DNA of 5,299 nt, from the NCBI GenBank assembly GCA_031258335.1, contig JAIRMY010000191.1, positions 1 through 5,299 of the forward strand, given 5' to 3'. Made by a program: the position numbers and the translations under genes. Every line of letters begins with the position of its first letter. Positions within the stretch are counted from its first letter, which is position 1. The notes under the pieces are model-generated. The model was not told the origin of the DNA. It saw only the letters and a list, made by a program, of their open reading frames with translations, and searched no databases. This stretch comes from Spirochaetaceae bacterium (GTDB lineage: Bacteria; Spirochaetota; Spirochaetia; Treponematales; Breznakiellaceae). This document shows positions 4,536 through 5,299 of this stretch, piece by piece.

Positions 4536-5299
4536 GAGTAGGAATTAATATTCCCGCGTATCTTCGCCCCGATATTAATGACCAGTGTTCCCCCGCTGTT
4601 CACTTGTACTAGCGACCCACTATTACTGCTCCGTCCTTGTAAAGTAATGTTATTATCCAGGGTCAGAGTAACCCTGTTTCCTACGGTAAAAAGCGAACCA
4701 TTTGAACTCAAACTAACTGTTCGGCCAGACTATCGCCTTTGAGGGTGATTCTGACCATTTTCCCGCTATATGAAAGGGTCTTTGGCGCGATGGCCTCGTT
4801 GGACTGTAACGTAATGCTGTACGAACCACCGTCCACCGCATTTGAAACGAGCCACGAGAGAGAACCTTCCAGAGATGTGTCAGGTATAGGTATATCAATC
4901 CATGCAGCATAAAGGGTTATGTTTCCGGTTACCGTAGTCGTTGCGGTAAACTGGGTTCCACCGCCGTTCCGCTCCGTGTACCAGCCGCCAAAGGCAAGAC
5001 CGCTTCTGGTTGGTTCCGCAGGCATATTGGAGGACCCTACTGAAGCGCCGTTATCCACCGTCCTTGTTTGCGTTGATGGGCTTCCATCACTAGCGTCAAA
5101 AGTTACGGTGCATTGAATCGGCGTACCGGATGCCCATTGGGCGTATAGGGTAACGTTGCCGGCGGGGGTGTATGAATCTCCGGTGCTGTACGGCGTTCCT
5201 TTACCGTCAGCGACTGTATTCCAGCCTGTGAAGATGTAGCCCGTATAACTCAAACCCTGTTGCCCGGAAAGCGTTACGCTTTCCCCTGAGTTTACCGTT
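4511..5299 (-). pseudogene. Broken InlB-repeat / beta-helix surface protein gene, 5' end outside window
   Basis: The frame is open from the right window edge. In the minus direction it encodes the end of one InlB B-type (Flg_new-like) repeat (TGYIFTGWNT to LYAQW, ending at 5134) and a full second one (5112-4900: VTFDASDGSPSTQTRTVDNG, then FGGWYTERNGGGTQF, then LYAAW). An entry module follows (LSWLVSNAVDGGSYSITLQS, LSYSGKMVRITLKGD). The frame stops at TGA 4708-4710 but continues at once in the next frame (SSNGSLFTVG, LTLDNNITLQG, VNSGGTLVINIGAKIRGN), consistent with loss of one base near 4711, perhaps in the TTT run. The protein then enters the first beta-helix unit (YSYGGAFTMNG) and is cut off by the IS remnant at about 4511; a chance stop follows at 4478. 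Any signal peptide would lie beyond the window. Family assignment is good. Pseudogene status rests on the frameshift and the truncation together; the frameshift alone could be a sequencing error. Confidence 0.8.

Noticed and set aside
4919..5116. Plus-strand ORF of 65 codons at the right end
   Set aside because: It is antisense to the InlB B-type repeats of the minus-strand gene.
1..5299. tRNA, rRNA, toxin-antitoxin or defence genes
   Set aside because: None was recognised on either strand; the window holds surface-protein genes and IS remnants.

Overview
The window looks like an accessory, surface-protein region of a spirochaete, most likely a gut-type Treponema or relative. The basis is family resemblance from memory: a small treponemal-style outer-membrane beta-barrel protein, a lipoprotein with glycine-rich GGGVYV/FTMNGG beta-helix repeats, and a protein with InlB B-type (Listeria-Bacteroides) repeats followed by the same beta-helix entry module. 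No database search was possible, so the taxonomic call is an inference.

Layout. Positions 1-290 hold a GC hairpin, a tandem repeat containing three -35-like motifs, a possible 40-codon ORF (94-216) and a run of 13 C (186-198). Positions 292-433 hold four consecutive palindromes that form the leader of an outer-membrane protein gene (462-1175, plus). Positions 1187-1207 hold a GC hairpin just after its stop. From about 1759 down to 1330 on the minus strand lies a badly decayed ISL3-family transposase. A mostly featureless AT-rich stretch (1790-1982) follows, and then a 195-base open stretch that runs in frame into a large lipoprotein gene (2178-4211, plus). That protein has two nearly identical tandem repeats of 109 and 110 residues followed by a repetitive beta-helix. 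Positions 4286 to about 4511 are an IS5-type insertion-sequence remnant with its outward promoter intact. The rest (about 4511-5299, minus) is a convergent gene related to the lipoprotein gene. It enters from beyond the window edge, carries a frameshift near 4711, and is cut off at its 3' end by the IS remnant.

How it fits together. The intact genes encode exported surface proteins: one predicted outer-membrane barrel and one predicted lipoprotein adhesin or passenger-like beta-helix. No enzymes or regulators are visible. The surroundings are full of features that promote variation: a long homopolymer, tandem in-frame repeats with recent identity, inverted sequence matches between the convergent paralogues, and two IS remnants. 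The most interesting point is that the reading frame just after the C tract is stop-free all the way into the outer-membrane protein gene. A one-base gain in the tract (or a two-base loss) would fuse the upstream 40-codon ORF to that gene.
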